Shown here: positions 26,429 to 38,756 of the stretch, piece after piece | Numbering within the stretch: position 1 is the first letter of the stretch | How the letters are laid out: each line of letters opens with the position of its first letter | Source of the DNA: Pseudomonadota bacterium | GTDB lineage: Bacteria; Myxococcota_A; UBA796; UBA9615 | Reading direction: 5' to 3' | DNA: 64,000 bases | NCBI GenBank assembly: GCA_024229515.1 | Contig: JAAESI010000216.1 | Coordinates: 124,001 to 188,000 of the forward strand | The notes under the pieces: model-generated | What the model saw: the letters and a program-made list of their open reading frames with translations, nothing else | What the model was told of the DNA's origin: nothing | Databases searched by the model: none | Position numbers and translations under genes: made by a program

Positions 26429-27936
26429 CTACCTCCCTTCCAGCAGGCGGCTCGCCGCCATGCCCGCCACCGCGGGGAAGCCTCCCGACGGCACCTGGTC
26501 CGTCGCGGGGGCCAGGAACGACACGAGGCCGAGGTCCTGGTCGTGCACGACGTACAGCAGCTCACTCCCTCCCTCCGCCGGGGGGATGCGGCCGATGGCG
26601 TGGGGCAGGGCGTACGTGTCGAGCACGATCTGGGCGTAGGTCCGCAGGTTGTAGCGAACGAGCCGGGCCGAGTCCTTGAGCACGACGATCACGTGCTCGT
26701 CGTCGCTGTCCGGCACCACCCCCGAGTCCAGGAAGATGAGGTCCCAGGCGGGGGCGTCGAGCAGGATCCGGCTGGGGGCCCGCTCCTCCAGGTTGAACAG
26801 CGACAGCGACTGCGCGGGCACGAAGCCCCCCGCCGTGCCGTCGTGGAAGATCACCGCCGCGGTCTCGTCCGGCGACAGTGACACCCGACCACCGCGTCCT
26901 CCAGAAGGAAGACCTCGGGGTTGTCCGGGGCGGTGCCCGAGTCCGTGAGCTCGACCTTCGTCAGGTACGACGAGCTGCCCGTGTCCGAGAACAGCAGCGC
27001 GAACTGCGGCCCCTCGTTCTGCGACACCACGATGTTGTTGACGGGGTGGGGGAGCTCCAGCACCTCGACGTCGAAGCTGCCCAGGTCCAGGAACGTCACC
27101 CGGGGGGAGCCGTCGGCGAGGATGGCCCGCGAGCCGTCGCGCGACCAGACGATGTCGCGCGCGCTGCGCTCCAGACCGATGACATTCTCGATCAGCACCG
27201 GCGACAGGCTCAGCACGAACAGGTCATCGACGCCGTTGACCGTCACCAGCGCCTGGTTCGAGTCCGGCGCCGGCACCACCAGGTTGGGGGTGCGGTGGAC
27301 CGCCTCGTCCGCGGAGAAGGGGACGGCCTGCTCCAGCACTGGATCGGCGTCTAGATCGAACACGTGCAGGCGGGCGGTGCTGGCGATCAGCGCGTGCCGG
27401 CCGTCGGCCGAGTAGCTCACGTCCTGCGGCTGGAACGTCAGCGATCCGGGGGTGATCTCGAGGCTCCCGTCCTCGGCCTCCCGGATGACCGCGTAGGCGT
27501 TCAGGTTGAGCGAGCCTTCGACCTCGATCGACGACGCCAGCGCGGGCTCGATCCAAGCGATGGCGCGGGTGCCGTCGGGGGCCCACGACAGGGTCGTGAA
27601 CGGCGCCCCGAGGTCCCACTGGTCGACATCACCGTCCAGATTCAGGCGGCTCAGGGTCGAGTCCTGACGCTCCAGGGTGAACAGCTCGTCGCGCGTGGGC
27701 GGTCGGCTGAGCGCCGTCGGCCCCCGCCCCACGGAGATGCTGGTCCAGTCGCGGGCGCCGGGGTCGATCTCCACCACCGCGTCGGTGGCGGGGGCGAGCA
27801 GGTAGACCCGGCCGTCGCGCGCCTCGGCGGACAGCGACAGCAGATCGCCCTCCCACGAGACGCTGTGGTCGGTGCCGTCGCAGCCGGCGAGGAGGCCGAC
27901 CAGGAGCATGCAGGCGGACAGCAGAAGCGGCTTCAT
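26429..27936 (-). CDS. Beta-propeller lipoprotein, split by a frameshift
   Basis: It begins at the ATG at 27936 with lipobox LLAGC. Repeats such as FTTLSWAPDGTRAIAWI, DVSYSADGRHALIAS and RDIVWSRDGSRAILADG follow, the WD40/TolB-like propeller pattern. After LLEDAVVG (about 26885) the frame degenerates. The next frame continues the same repeat with SLSPDETAAVIFHDG and runs to the stop at 26429. A single missing base near 26882-26888 restores one protein of about 500 residues. Otherwise the region would be two overlapping genes, the second starting at a GTG at 26884. Probably surface-exposed; ligand unknown. Confidence 0.75.
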
Positions 27937-27945
27937 CAGATCCCC

Positions 27946-28035
27946 CTAATCGATGTCGCTGTTGAGTTCGAAGCCGGTCACGGTCTCGACCGACAGGTCC
28001 TCGGGTTCGACGAACGAGATCCGCCCCGGGCCCCG
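27946..28035 (-). pseudogene. 3' remnant of a minus-strand gene
   Basis: About 24 codons read ISFVEPEDLSVETVTGFELN, then SDID and a stop at 27946, 9 bp before the ATG of the propeller gene. Upstream of them the DNA becomes the inside of an unrelated plus-strand gene. The 5' part is absent. The remnant looks like the last residues of a former operon partner. Short and low in information, so confidence is modest. Confidence 0.35.
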
Positions 28036-28656
28036 CCGGCGCAGGCGTACAACGACCTGCTGATGGACACCGTCACGGACCTGGGCAAGGGGGCCTACGT
28101 CTACATCGACTCCGAGGCGGAGGCGGGCCGGGCGTTCGGGCCGGGGCGGCTGGAGCAGACCCTGGCCCTGGCGGCCAAGAACGTGCGCCTCGAGATGACC
28201 CTGCCGCCGGGTGTGGTGATCGAGCGGTTCAGCGGCGAGGAGAAGAGCACCGACCCGGACGAGGTCGAGCCGCAGCACCTCGCGCCCAACGACTCGATGC
28301 AGTTCCACCAGGTGATCCACGACTGCTCTGCGGACGACGAAAGCGGCGCCCTGGTCTTCGACTTCGTGGTCACGTTCGAGGATCCGGTCACGCACGAACC
28401 GCGGTCCGAGGCGGTGAGCGTGACCCTGGACGAGCTCCTGGAGGCGCCGGCCCCCCAACTGGCGAAGGCGGACGCGATCCTCGCGTACGTCGACGCGATG
28501 GACGGCGTGTGGGGCATGAACTTCGGCGACCGGCAGACCTACCTCGACGCGGCCGCGGACTGGCTCGACGTGGAGGCGACGTCGCTGGGCGATCCCGACC
28601 TGGCGGAGCTCACGGTCCTCGGCTTCAAGCTCAAGCCGACGGCGGAGCAGTTTTGA
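28031..28656 (+). pseudogene. 3' part of a von Willebrand factor A (VWA) domain protein, 5' end missing
   Basis: The frame from about 28031 reads AQAYNDLLMDTVTDLGKGAY, then a conserved C-terminal region with LEMTLPPGVVIERFSGEE, DPDEVEPQHLAPNDSM and FHQVIHDC. I recognise this as the region after the VWA domain in secreted delta-proteobacterial VWA proteins. The VWA fold itself and the signal peptide are absent, because the sequence upstream belongs to another gene on the other strand. An ATG at 28063 could still yield about 198 residues, but without export or the metal-binding site. Its stop overlaps the TTG start of the next gene (TTGA). Confidence 0.7.
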
Positions 28657-29395
28657 GGACCGCCCTGGCGCTGCTGGGGCTCGGACTGACCCTCGCGTGC
28701 GCGGCACCTCCTGAGGACGCCGACGAGCGGGAGGACCGGAATCAGTTCGAGGACGGCTGGCTCCTGGACGATGACGACTCGCAGGACGACGAGGACTGCC
28801 CCCTGATGCTGACCCAGACCAGCTTCGGCGCGGTGTTCAACGTGATCTGCGACGCCCCCGCGGGGGATGACGACGACTCCTCGGGGGATGACGACGACTC
28901 CGCGCCCGAGCCGCCCCTCGAGGCGGTCTGCGCGCTCGAGGCCCGCATGTCCGTCCGGTTCTGGATCGACCACGCCAGCGGCCAGTTGAACTGCGAGCAG
29001 GTCCTCGTCGGCAGCGGCACGATCTCGCTCGGCGCAGGCGCAGCCGTTGACTTCGCCGACAGCACAACCAGGGCGCGATCATGTCGGCCGGCGTGCACGC
29101 GGCGCTGGGCACCGACTACGGCCTGAACAACGAACTCTCCGCCGCGGCCATGCAGGAAGCCTACGGCGACTTCGGCCTCACCTACGCGGGGCTGCGCTTC
29201 CAGGACGCCCGCCGGGGCGGGGCCGCGGCGGACCTCGGCGATCTGTTCGCCCCCGCCGGGGACGCCGGCGACTACGTCCCCGACATGGTCCTCTACTTCA
29301 ACCCGGAGACGAACCCGGCGGCCGATCCGACCGTGCCCACGGGGCTGGTCGGGGAGCACGCGGCCGGCTCGACCTACCTGTTCACCGGGCTGTAG
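28653..29395 (+). CDS. Lipoprotein with acidic linker, broken by one frameshift
   Basis: A TTG at 28653, overlapping the VWA stop, opens a signal peptide with lipobox LTLAC. Acidic stretches (LLDDDDSQDDEDC and DDDDSSGDDDDS) and a beta-rich domain follow. The frame is lost near 29061-29066, just after AAVDFADS. The other frame continues with NQGAIMSAGVHAALGTDYGL and MQEAYGDFGLTYAGLRF, and ends at the TAG at 29393. One missing base (AGC-CAC-AAC instead of AGC-ACA-ACC) would repair it. The intact product would be about 247 residues. Function unknown. Confidence 0.65.
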
Positions 29396-29502
29396 GTCGC
29401 CTGCCTGCCCGCGTAGGCCTCCAGCACCGCCAACCGGGCGGGATCGTGGTTGTGGTCGAACCAGTAGGTTCGGAACCACCTCAGGTCCTCCTCCACCTGC
29501 GC

Positions 29503-31043
<1,541 letters not shown>

Positions 31044-31179
31044 CGCGTTCCCCGGGTGCGGTCGGCCGCGCGGGACGAACCCTCCCCCGGGTCGAGGGAG
31101 CGGCGAAGGGCTGAGTCGGGCCCGTGTGATCGGGTGCCCGAAGCGCGTGCCAATCGGGCACCGTCGGGCCCGCGGAGGG

Positions 31180-32439
31180 CTACTCCGGCTGCCAGCCTTC
31201 GGGCAGCAGCGGCGCATCCCCGTAGGGGCGGTACAGCGGGTCGCCGAGGAACGTCGCCATCCACTCGGTCACCGGCGTCGCCATGTAGGACGCCTCCGCG
31301 AAGCTGTAGCCCTGGAAGAGGAAGCGATAGAACTGGTCGTAGCCCATCAGTCCGGCGACGTAGGGCTCCGCCACCGCCCCCATCGTCGCCACCGCGCCTC
31401 GCTGGAGCACGTTGGCAGACCAGTTGGTGCCGCCGCGGGGGTCGCAGGCGGAGCACGAGTCGAAGTGCAGGCTGATGGAGCCGAAGTTCCAGTCCCACAC
31501 GTCGTTGTAGTTGTTGAACGAGTACCAGCCTCCGTAATAGAGGGCGTCGGGCCCGGTCAGGGGGGCGGGGTCCGTGCCGATCTCGGCGTTGTTCTCGTCG
31601 TAGATCGTGGTGAAGCCAGCGTCTTCGAAGGCCTGCACCAGCCGGGTCAGCTCCCACTCGACCGACTGGTAGCTGCCGAAGCCATCGGTGTCGTCGCGCG
31701 TCTGCCACCCCCGATCGACGTACGCGAGGCCCGTCAGGTCGGTCTCTTCGGCCAGGATCGCGTCGTCCACGAGCCGCATCGCATCCGCCGGGGTGGCGCC
31801 GTCCAACCGGGTCACGAGGTAGAAGTTCGCGCCCCCCTGCTCGCGCCAATCGGCGATCGACAGCCCCTCTTCGTAGACGCCGCCCATGGAGTCCGCGGCC
31901 CGGTAGTACGGCGAGTAGATCGGGCTGACGGGGAGCTCGTCGTGGCGGTAGGGCGCGGTCAGCAGCGCATCCAACGACGCCGGCACGATGTTGCTCGAGT
32001 CGGCGAGGTCGCGGGACGCCCCGACGACCCGGTAGGGCATGCCCCAGACCGTCACGAAGATCAGGTAGTCCCCCCACGCGCCGTCGATGCAGTCGAGCAC
32101 CGGCACGCCCACCCCGGCGCTGTAGGCGGACGCCTCGATCGCGTCGATGCCGCCCGGGGTGGTGGGGCACAGCGCCGAGTCGGGCAGTCCGCGGGAGGCC
32201 ACGTAGTGCTCGGCGACGGCCAACGAGTCGGGCTCGTCGGCGTTGTAGATCACGAGCATGCGATCGGTGATCGGGGCCTCGACGGGACCGGAGTCGTCGT
32301 CGTCGGCGACGTCGTCGTCATCGGAGGCCGCGGAGTCGTCCGCGGCGGAGTCATCATCGTCGTCACCGACGGGGCCCGGCGTGGGGCAGCCAACGAGCCC
32401 GCCCAGGAGAAGGAGCAGCAGCGGCCAACTCCGCGTCAT
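31180..32439 (-). CDS. TIGR03790-family lipoprotein
   Basis: The ATG at 32439 overlaps the preceding stop (ATGA) and opens into a lipobox (LVGC) followed by acidic DDDDDS-type linkers. The 419-residue protein then has VIYNADEPDSLAVAEHYVAS near the start and LIFVTVWGMPYRV. Further on come AYVDRGW, DSCSACDPRGGTNWSANV and, near the C-terminus, FLGDPLYRPYG. This set is what I associate with TIGR03790, an uncharacterised family whose C-terminal half resembles gingipain/caspase-fold-like proteins. No proven activity. It is anchored on the surface or in the periplasm. Confidence 0.82.
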   Translation of the reverse strand: MTRSWPLLLLLLGGLVGCPTPGPVGDDDDDSAADDSAASDDDDVADDDDSGPVEAPITDRMLVIYNADEPDSLAVAEHYVASRGLPDSALCPTTPGGIDAIEASAYSAGVGVPVLDCIDGAWGDYLIFVTVWGMPYRVVGASRDLADSSNIVPASLDALLTAPYRHDELPVSPIYSPYYRAADSMGGVYEEGLSIADWREQGGANFYLVTRLDGATPADAMRLVDDAILAEETDLTGLAYVDRGWQTRDDTDGFGSYQSVEWELTRLVQAFEDAGFTTIYDENNAEIGTDPAPLTGPDALYYGGWYSFNNYNDVWDWNFGSISLHFDSCSACDPRGGTNWSANVLQRGAVATMGAVAEPYVAGLMGYDQFYRFLFQGYSFAEASYMATPVTEWMATFLGDPLYRPYGDAPLLPEGWQPE

Positions 32440-32669
32440 TTCTCGAAGAATTCCTCTTCGAGGGCCTCTTCGTCCTGGCCCGGCATGAGCAGTTGCGCCA
32501 GCTCCATGCACCAGAGCACCGCCCGCAGACCCGCGAACCCGATGACGATGAAGCCGAGCGTCGGTGACGACTCCCGGAAGGCCATCCCGAAGAACAGCAG
32601 CATCGCGACGGTGCCCAGCCCGAGCAGCATCCGAGCCCCCCGGGGGAGGCTTGCTATGGTCCCACGCAT
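32436..32669 (-). CDS. Small two-helix membrane protein
   Basis: Two adjacent ATG codons (32672 and 32669) are possible. The second has the better spacing to a GGAAAG Shine-Dalgarno sequence. The 77 residues contain two hydrophobic helices (LLGLGTVAMLLFFGMAF, then GFIVIGFAGLRAVLWCMELA) and an acidic C-terminal tail. No family known. It is coupled to the TIGR03790 gene by a 4-bp overlap, and its start sits next to that of the divergent GT2 gene, so one short region must hold both promoters. Confidence 0.7.
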   Translation of the reverse strand: MRGTIASLPRGARMLLGLGTVAMLLFFGMAFRESSPTLGFIVIGFAGLRAVLWCMELAQLLMPGQDEEALEEEFFEK

Positions 32670-32670
32670 C

Positions 32671-33381
32671 ATGCTTTCCGTCTCCGTCGTGATGTTTGCA
32701 TACAACGAAGAAGCCAACATCCGCCCCTGCATGGAGGAGGCGCTCGACTTCCTTGCGTCGGCCTGCTCAGACTACGAACTCATCCTGGTGTCCGACGGCA
32801 GCAGCGACGGTACACCCGATGTCGCGCGCGAGGTGATGGCGGAGCGCCCCGATCACGTCCAGGTCGTCCACTACACGCCCAACCGGGGCATCGGCGGCGC
32901 CCTCAAGGCGGGCTACGCGGTGGCGCGCAAGGACTGGATCAGCTGCCTCCCGGCGGACGGCCAGGTCCCTCCCTCGGGGCTGCAGAACCTGTTCGACGTC
33001 GTGCTCCAGGACCCGTCGATCGACCTCGTCACCTGCCACTTCCCGCACCGCTTCCAGGAAGCCGACAACCTGATGCGCAAGGTGCTCAGCCGCGGGCTCC
33101 GGGTCGTCATGTGGACCGCCACCGGGGTCTCCCGGAAGCTCGACGGCGTCTACCTGATCCCCCGCGAGACGGTGCAGGGCATGGAGCTTCGCAGCGACAC
33201 CTTCTTCCTCAACCTGGAGCTGCCGATCAAGGCCATCCGGTCGGGGATGAAGCCCGGCGAGGCGACCATGCACATCCGCCCGCGCATGAGCGGCAGCTCC
33301 AAGGTGCTGAACGTGCGCCGGATCAAGATGGTCGCCCGCGAGACGCTCCGGCTCGGGCTCGAGCTTCGCCTGGGGGTCTGA
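32671..33381 (+). CDS. Family 2 glycosyltransferase (dolichyl/polyprenyl-phosphate sugar synthase-like)
   Basis: The 236-residue protein has a GT-A fold N-terminus (SVSVVMFAYNEEANIRPCME), the nucleotide-binding ILVSDGSSDGTPD, and RGIGGALKAGY. The DxD position appears as PADGQ. The C-terminal part has FLNLELPIKAIRSGM. Size and motifs fit enzymes that transfer a sugar from a nucleotide donor to polyprenyl phosphate or build glycan repeat units at the membrane. It has no membrane helix of its own. It is first in a plus-strand run with CapA and a GT-C protein. Confidence 0.88.
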   Translation: MLSVSVVMFAYNEEANIRPCMEEALDFLASACSDYELILVSDGSSDGTPDVAREVMAERPDHVQVVHYTPNRGIGGALKAGYAVARKDWISCLPADGQVPPSGLQNLFDVVLQDPSIDLVTCHFPHRFQEADNLMRKVLSRGLRVVMWTATGVSRKLDGVYLIPRETVQGMELRSDTFFLNLELPIKAIRSGMKPGEATMHIRPRMSGSSKVLNVRRIKMVARETLRLGLELRLGV

Positions 33382-33386
33382 GCCGC

Positions 33387-34511
33387 GTGACCTCCCGTTT
33401 CCGCCGAGCTGGCCTGGGGCTGCTCGCGATCGCCGCCCTCGTCGGCCTCATCGTCGGGGTCGTCGTGCTCGTGGGCGTGCTGCGCCCCTCCGGCATCCCC
33501 GAGACCCCCGTCGATCAGGCCGCGGACGAGACGACATTCGCGTGCCCCTCGCCCTGCGACCGCTACGCCATCGCGTTCGCCGGCGACACGATGATCGGCA
33601 GCGCCGCGTCCAAGAGGATCCGCAAGCACGGGTACGAGTACGTGTTTCAGCGGGTCCCCAAGACCCTCGCCCGGGCCGACTACACCATCGTCAACGCCGA
33701 GGCGCCGATCTCGACCCTCAACGAGCAGTACGACCCCGATCGGAAGTGGTCCTACGCCACCCGCCCCGCGGCCGCCAAGGCGATGAGCGACCACGGCATC
33801 GACGCGGTCGGCTTCGCCAACAACCACACCTTCGACCGCGGCCTCGAGGGGATCGAGCAGACCTGGACGCTCGGGCCCAAGAACGGGCTCGCCGTCTTCG
33901 GAGGGGGGAGGGACCGCGACCAGGCCGAGGCGCCGCTGATGATCTCCACGCCCCACGGAACGGTCGGCATCGTCGGCATCGAATCCCGCACCCGGGTCGG
34001 CCACGAAGCCACGCCCGAACACGCGGGCACCCCCCGGCTGCGGCGTGAAACGGTGCGGCGGCAGTACGAGCGCGCCGTGGCCATGGGCGCGGACTGGGTC
34101 GTCGCCTACGTCCACTGGGGCGCGAACTACTGGAACCTGCTCCCCAACCAGAAGCGGTTCGCGAAGGTCTTCGCCGAGGAGGGCTACGACCTCGTAATCG
34201 GCCACGGACCGCACGTCATCCAGGGCGTGGGCCGCTTCGGGACGATGCCGGTCGTCTACTCCCTGGGGAACTTCATCTTCAACACGCCGGGGCGGTTCAA
34301 GCACTTCGAACAGCCCGGCTACGGCCTGATCGCCACCGCCTACCTGGGCCCCGATGGGTTCGAGGGGCTCGAGCTGGACTGCATCCAGGCGGACAACCAG
34401 CAGACCCGGTACCGCGTCAGTCGGTGCAAGAAGGAAGAGCGCGTCGACGCGTTCGCTCGGCTCGGGGGCCTCGTTCAGGTCCGCCGCCACCTGGGGGTCG
34501 TGACGTGGTGA
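33387..34511 (+). CDS. CapA-family protein (poly-gamma-glutamate/capsule biosynthesis, calcineurin-like fold)
   Basis: It starts with GTG at 33387, 5 bp after the GT2 stop. The 374-residue protein has an N-terminal membrane anchor (residues 10-32), then the CapA/PgsA metallophosphatase-like pattern: IAFAGDTMIGSA, IVNAEAPIS, VGFANNHTFDRG, VAYVHWGANYW and VIGHGPHVIQGV. Members are membrane-anchored with the domain outside, and take part in capsule or polyglutamate export. Here the neighbours are sugar transferases, so a role in a surface polysaccharide is more likely. It overlaps the next gene by GTGA. Confidence 0.9.
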   Translation: MTSRFRRAGLGLLAIAALVGLIVGVVVLVGVLRPSGIPETPVDQAADETTFACPSPCDRYAIAFAGDTMIGSAASKRIRKHGYEYVFQRVPKTLARADYTIVNAEAPISTLNEQYDPDRKWSYATRPAAAKAMSDHGIDAVGFANNHTFDRGLEGIEQTWTLGPKNGLAVFGGGRDRDQAEAPLMISTPHGTVGIVGIESRTRVGHEATPEHAGTPRLRRETVRRQYERAVAMGADWVVAYVHWGANYWNLLPNQKRFAKVFAEEGYDLVIGHGPHVIQGVGRFGTMPVVYSLGNFIFNTPGRFKHFEQPGYGLIATAYLGPDGFEGLELDCIQADNQQTRYRVSRCKKEERVDAFARLGGLVQVRRHLGVVTW

Positions 34512-36130
34512 CTCGACGTGACGTGCTCCTCGCCGGCGCCGTGCCCGTGCTCTGGTTCGCGGGGGTGCACGGGGCCGCCGCCCTGGGGCTGATCAGCCAG
34601 GAAGAGACGACCTTCTCGTACACGATCATCGGTCCGGTGGCGGCGGTGCTCTGGCTCGCCATGGTGGTCACGGAGATCCGCGAACGTCGACGCATCGCGT
34701 GGTTCACGCCGCTGTTCGTCGGGCTCGCCCTGACCGCGCTGGTGGCGCACCACGGACGCACCCTGGTGCCGACGATGACGGGCGACACGTTCCGCTCCTG
34801 GTCCGTCTTCCACTACTACACCGGGAGCAAGTACTTCGAGGAGCTCGGCTACTTGGAGCTGTACGGCGCCACGGTGGCTGCCGACGACGACTTCCTCGCC
34901 GCCGGGGGGGACGCCGCGCTGTCGTTCGGCGGAGCCAAGAAGGTCCGCGACCTCCGCACCTACAAGGTCCGGCCGCGGACCGAGATCGCAGCCGAGTTCG
35001 ACCGGTCCCTGATCACCCCCGACCGCCTGGCCGAGCTGGGGCGGGACACCCGCTTCATGGCTGCCCAGGAGCGCGCCCAGGGACGGGAAGACCGGGTCCG
35101 CCGGGTGCTCATGGACCTGGGCTACAACCCCGCGCCGCCGTGGACGATGCTCGGGGTCCCGCTGGCCTCCACGATCGACCCCGGGGGGCGGGGGTGGGCG
35201 TTGGTCACGTCCTCGGATGTCTGGATGCACGTCGTCATCGCGCTGGCGTTGGCGTGGGCGTTCGGCCTGCGGACGGCCGCCATCGCGATGGTCTGGATCC
35301 ACGCGGTCCTGTTCAACAGCCGGATCTTGATCGGCGGGTTCTTCAACTTCGACTGGCTCGCCGCGACCGTGCTCGGCCTCGCCGCCTGGCACAAGGGGAA
35401 ACCGGCGCTCGCAGGAGCGGCGTTGGCGTGGGCGGGGATGACCCGCATCTTCCCGGGGTTGATGGCGCTTCCGTTGGTCGGGCAGGCGGCCTGGGACCTG
35501 GTGCGGCGCCGCCGGCCGGACCCTGCGCAGCTCCGCTTCACGCTCGTGTTCTGCTCGCTCTGTGCGCTGCTGTTGGCCGGGTCCCACGCCACCGGGCGGG
35601 GCGCCGACACGTGGCCGGAGTGGAAGGAGAACATCGAGATGCACACCTCCCAGCACGCCCGGTCGGGGGCGCGCCGGGTCGGCCTGGGCAAGCTCGTGCG
35701 TCACTTCCCCTCGGAGAAGCGGTTCCTGCGGGCGCCGCGCCGGACGAGCCCGGAGCAGAACCAGACGATCGTGCTGCGCAAGCGCGTGGCCTCGGTGCTG
35801 GGGCTCCTGCTCCTGTTCGCCGCCCTGCGCGGCCGCTCCGACCTCGAGGCGATGCTCCTGATGCTGTTCGCGGCGTGGCTGCTTACCACCTCGAGCCGCT
35901 ACTACGCGTCGGTCTGGGCGCTGTTCTTCCTGCTGCCCACCCAACGCCCCGACGGCTCGGCGTCGTGGCCTGGCGTCATCGCCGGCGGTGGGGTCATGGC
36001 GGTCGCGGTGCTGCTTCCGATGTTCCCCAACCCGGGCTCCCGCTACCTCGCGCTCAACTACGTCGCCGGTGCGATGTTCGTCGCGCTGTGTGCCTCCTAC
36101 CTGCGTTCCCGGGCCGTCGCCCGGGCGTGA
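34508..36130 (+). CDS. Polytopic mannosyltransferase-like membrane protein (GT87/GT-C type), paralogue of 38753-40342
   Basis: The GTG at 34508 overlaps the CapA stop. A GTG 3 bp earlier is possible. The 540 residues have about 10 membrane helices and a large periplasmic loop with VFHYYTGSKYFEELGYLELY near the first third. They also have GMTRIFPGLMALPL and EWKENIEMHTSQHA, matching positions in the paralogue (AMVRVFPGFLLAGL and EWADNIGLHSEQH). The order of helices and the charged loop suggest a polyprenyl-phosphate-dependent glycosyltransferase. Substrate unknown. Confidence 0.82.
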   Translation: MTRRDVLLAGAVPVLWFAGVHGAAALGLISQEETTFSYTIIGPVAAVLWLAMVVTEIRERRRIAWFTPLFVGLALTALVAHHGRTLVPTMTGDTFRSWSVFHYYTGSKYFEELGYLELYGATVAADDDFLAAGGDAALSFGGAKKVRDLRTYKVRPRTEIAAEFDRSLITPDRLAELGRDTRFMAAQERAQGREDRVRRVLMDLGYNPAPPWTMLGVPLASTIDPGGRGWALVTSSDVWMHVVIALALAWAFGLRTAAIAMVWIHAVLFNSRILIGGFFNFDWLAATVLGLAAWHKGKPALAGAALAWAGMTRIFPGLMALPLVGQAAWDLVRRRRPDPAQLRFTLVFCSLCALLLAGSHATGRGADTWPEWKENIEMHTSQHARSGARRVGLGKLVRHFPSEKRFLRAPRRTSPEQNQTIVLRKRVASVLGLLLLFAALRGRSDLEAMLLMLFAAWLLTTSSRYYASVWALFFLLPTQRPDGSASWPGVIAGGGVMAVAVLLPMFPNPGSRYLALNYVAGAMFVALCASYLRSRAVARA

Positions 36131-36158
36131 GGTCACAAATCTCGTAGGATCCAAGCGC

Positions 36159-37352
<1,194 letters not shown>

Positions 37353-38159
37353 CGACAGCAACATCTTCGGCGCCTGGGTCGTGATCGCGCCCACCGCCAA
37401 GACGCCGGTGCTGGTGACCTCCAAGCGGCCCCACGCGGTCTCGTTGCTCGCGACGGGCATGGACTCCGAGGCCGGCCGAGCGGCGCTGGGCCCGTGGCTG
37501 GACGCGATCCGCAGGGCCCACGGACTCAGCGGCATCGTCGTGCTCGTCGACGGAGAGCGCCCCCAGAGCGGCTACCGCATCGGCGAGGACGGCCTCACGG
37601 CGTAGACCGCGGACGTGGCCGCGGCCGTCGAGATGCAGCCCGACCGGGCGCGCGTGCTGCTCGGCGGCGGTTGGCTCACCACCGGGCTGGGCGACTTCCA
37701 GCACGGGGACATCCGGTTCGCCTTCGACATCAAGATCGCGGGCCCGCTCCACGTCGTGGTCGACATCAACACCGGGGCCGCGCCGATCAGCCACTCCGGG
37801 AACGCGGACTGGGACGGCGGCATCTCGTGGCTCCCCGGGTTCGGTGCCGGCATCGCGATCCGCAAGCCGCTGGGGCTCGTGCAGCCCTTCTTCAGCATCA
37901 CTGGCGGGATCTGGAGCACGCCCGAGTTCGACGTCGAGGCGAGCCTCGGCGGGGTCCCCCTGGACGAGGGGGCGAGCAAGTTCGAGCGAGGCAGCGGCCC
38001 GGTCACCCCCCGCCTGTTCGCCGACGGCGGCATCGACGTCATCCCCGCCGGCGGCCAGGCGGTCATCCGCGTCACTGGCGGCGTCGGCTACGGCCTCAGC
38101 TTCCAGGCACGGGCCAGCTTGCTGGTCGGCGTGCGCTTCGGGCGGTAGCCTCCCCGCGC

Positions 38160-38756
38160 ATGGGCGCAGACAACCTCACGTGGCACGCGGGCAAGGTCTC
38201 GGCTGACGACCGCGAGCGTGTGCTCGGTCACCAGGCCGCCTGTTTGTGGTTCACCGGGCTCTCCGGCTCGGGCAAGTCGACCCTGTCGCGGGCCGTCGAG
38301 AAGCGCCTCAACGAACTCGGCGCCCACGCCTACTGCCTCGACGGCGACAACGTGCGCATGGGGCTCAACGGCGACCTCGGGTTCAGCCCTGAGGACCGCA
38401 CCGAGAACATCCGCCGCATCGGCGAAGTCGCGCGGCTGTTCGTCGACAGCGGCGCCATCGTGCTGACCGCCTTCATCAGCCCCTACCGGGCCGACCGAGA
38501 CGCCGCCCGGGGGCTGATCGGCGACTCGTTCGCGGAGGTCTGGGTCAACCCGGGCCTCGCCGTGTGCGAGGAGCGTGACCCCAAGGGGCTCTACAAGCGC
38601 GCCCGCGCCGGCGAGATCGCCCAGTTCACCGGCATCTCGGCCCCCTACGAAGCGCCCGCGTCGGCCGAGTTCGAGGTCGACACCGGAGCCTTGGACGTGG
38701 ACGCCTCCACCGAGCGGGTCGTCGAATGGCTCCGCGAGGCGGGCATCCTGCGGTGA
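38160..38756 (+). CDS. cysC: Adenylyl-sulfate (APS) kinase
   Basis: The 198-residue protein is the usual CysC length. Walker A is GLSGSGKST (33-41), followed by YCLDGDNVRMGLNGDLGF, SPEDRTENIRRIGEVARLF and TAFISPYRADRD, and then KGLYKRARAGEIAQFTGI with SAPYEAP. All are conserved APS-kinase elements. It phosphorylates adenylyl sulfate to PAPS, the donor for sulfotransferases. No sulfurylase or reductase gene is adjacent. Its position between glycosyltransferase genes, with a 4-bp overlap into the next, fits PAPS supply for sulfated surface glycan. That is inference. Confidence 0.95.
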   Translation: MGADNLTWHAGKVSADDRERVLGHQAACLWFTGLSGSGKSTLSRAVEKRLNELGAHAYCLDGDNVRMGLNGDLGFSPEDRTENIRRIGEVARLFVDSGAIVLTAFISPYRADRDAARGLIGDSFAEVWVNPGLAVCEERDPKGLYKRARAGEIAQFTGISAPYEAPASAEFEVDTGALDVDASTERVVEWLREAGILR

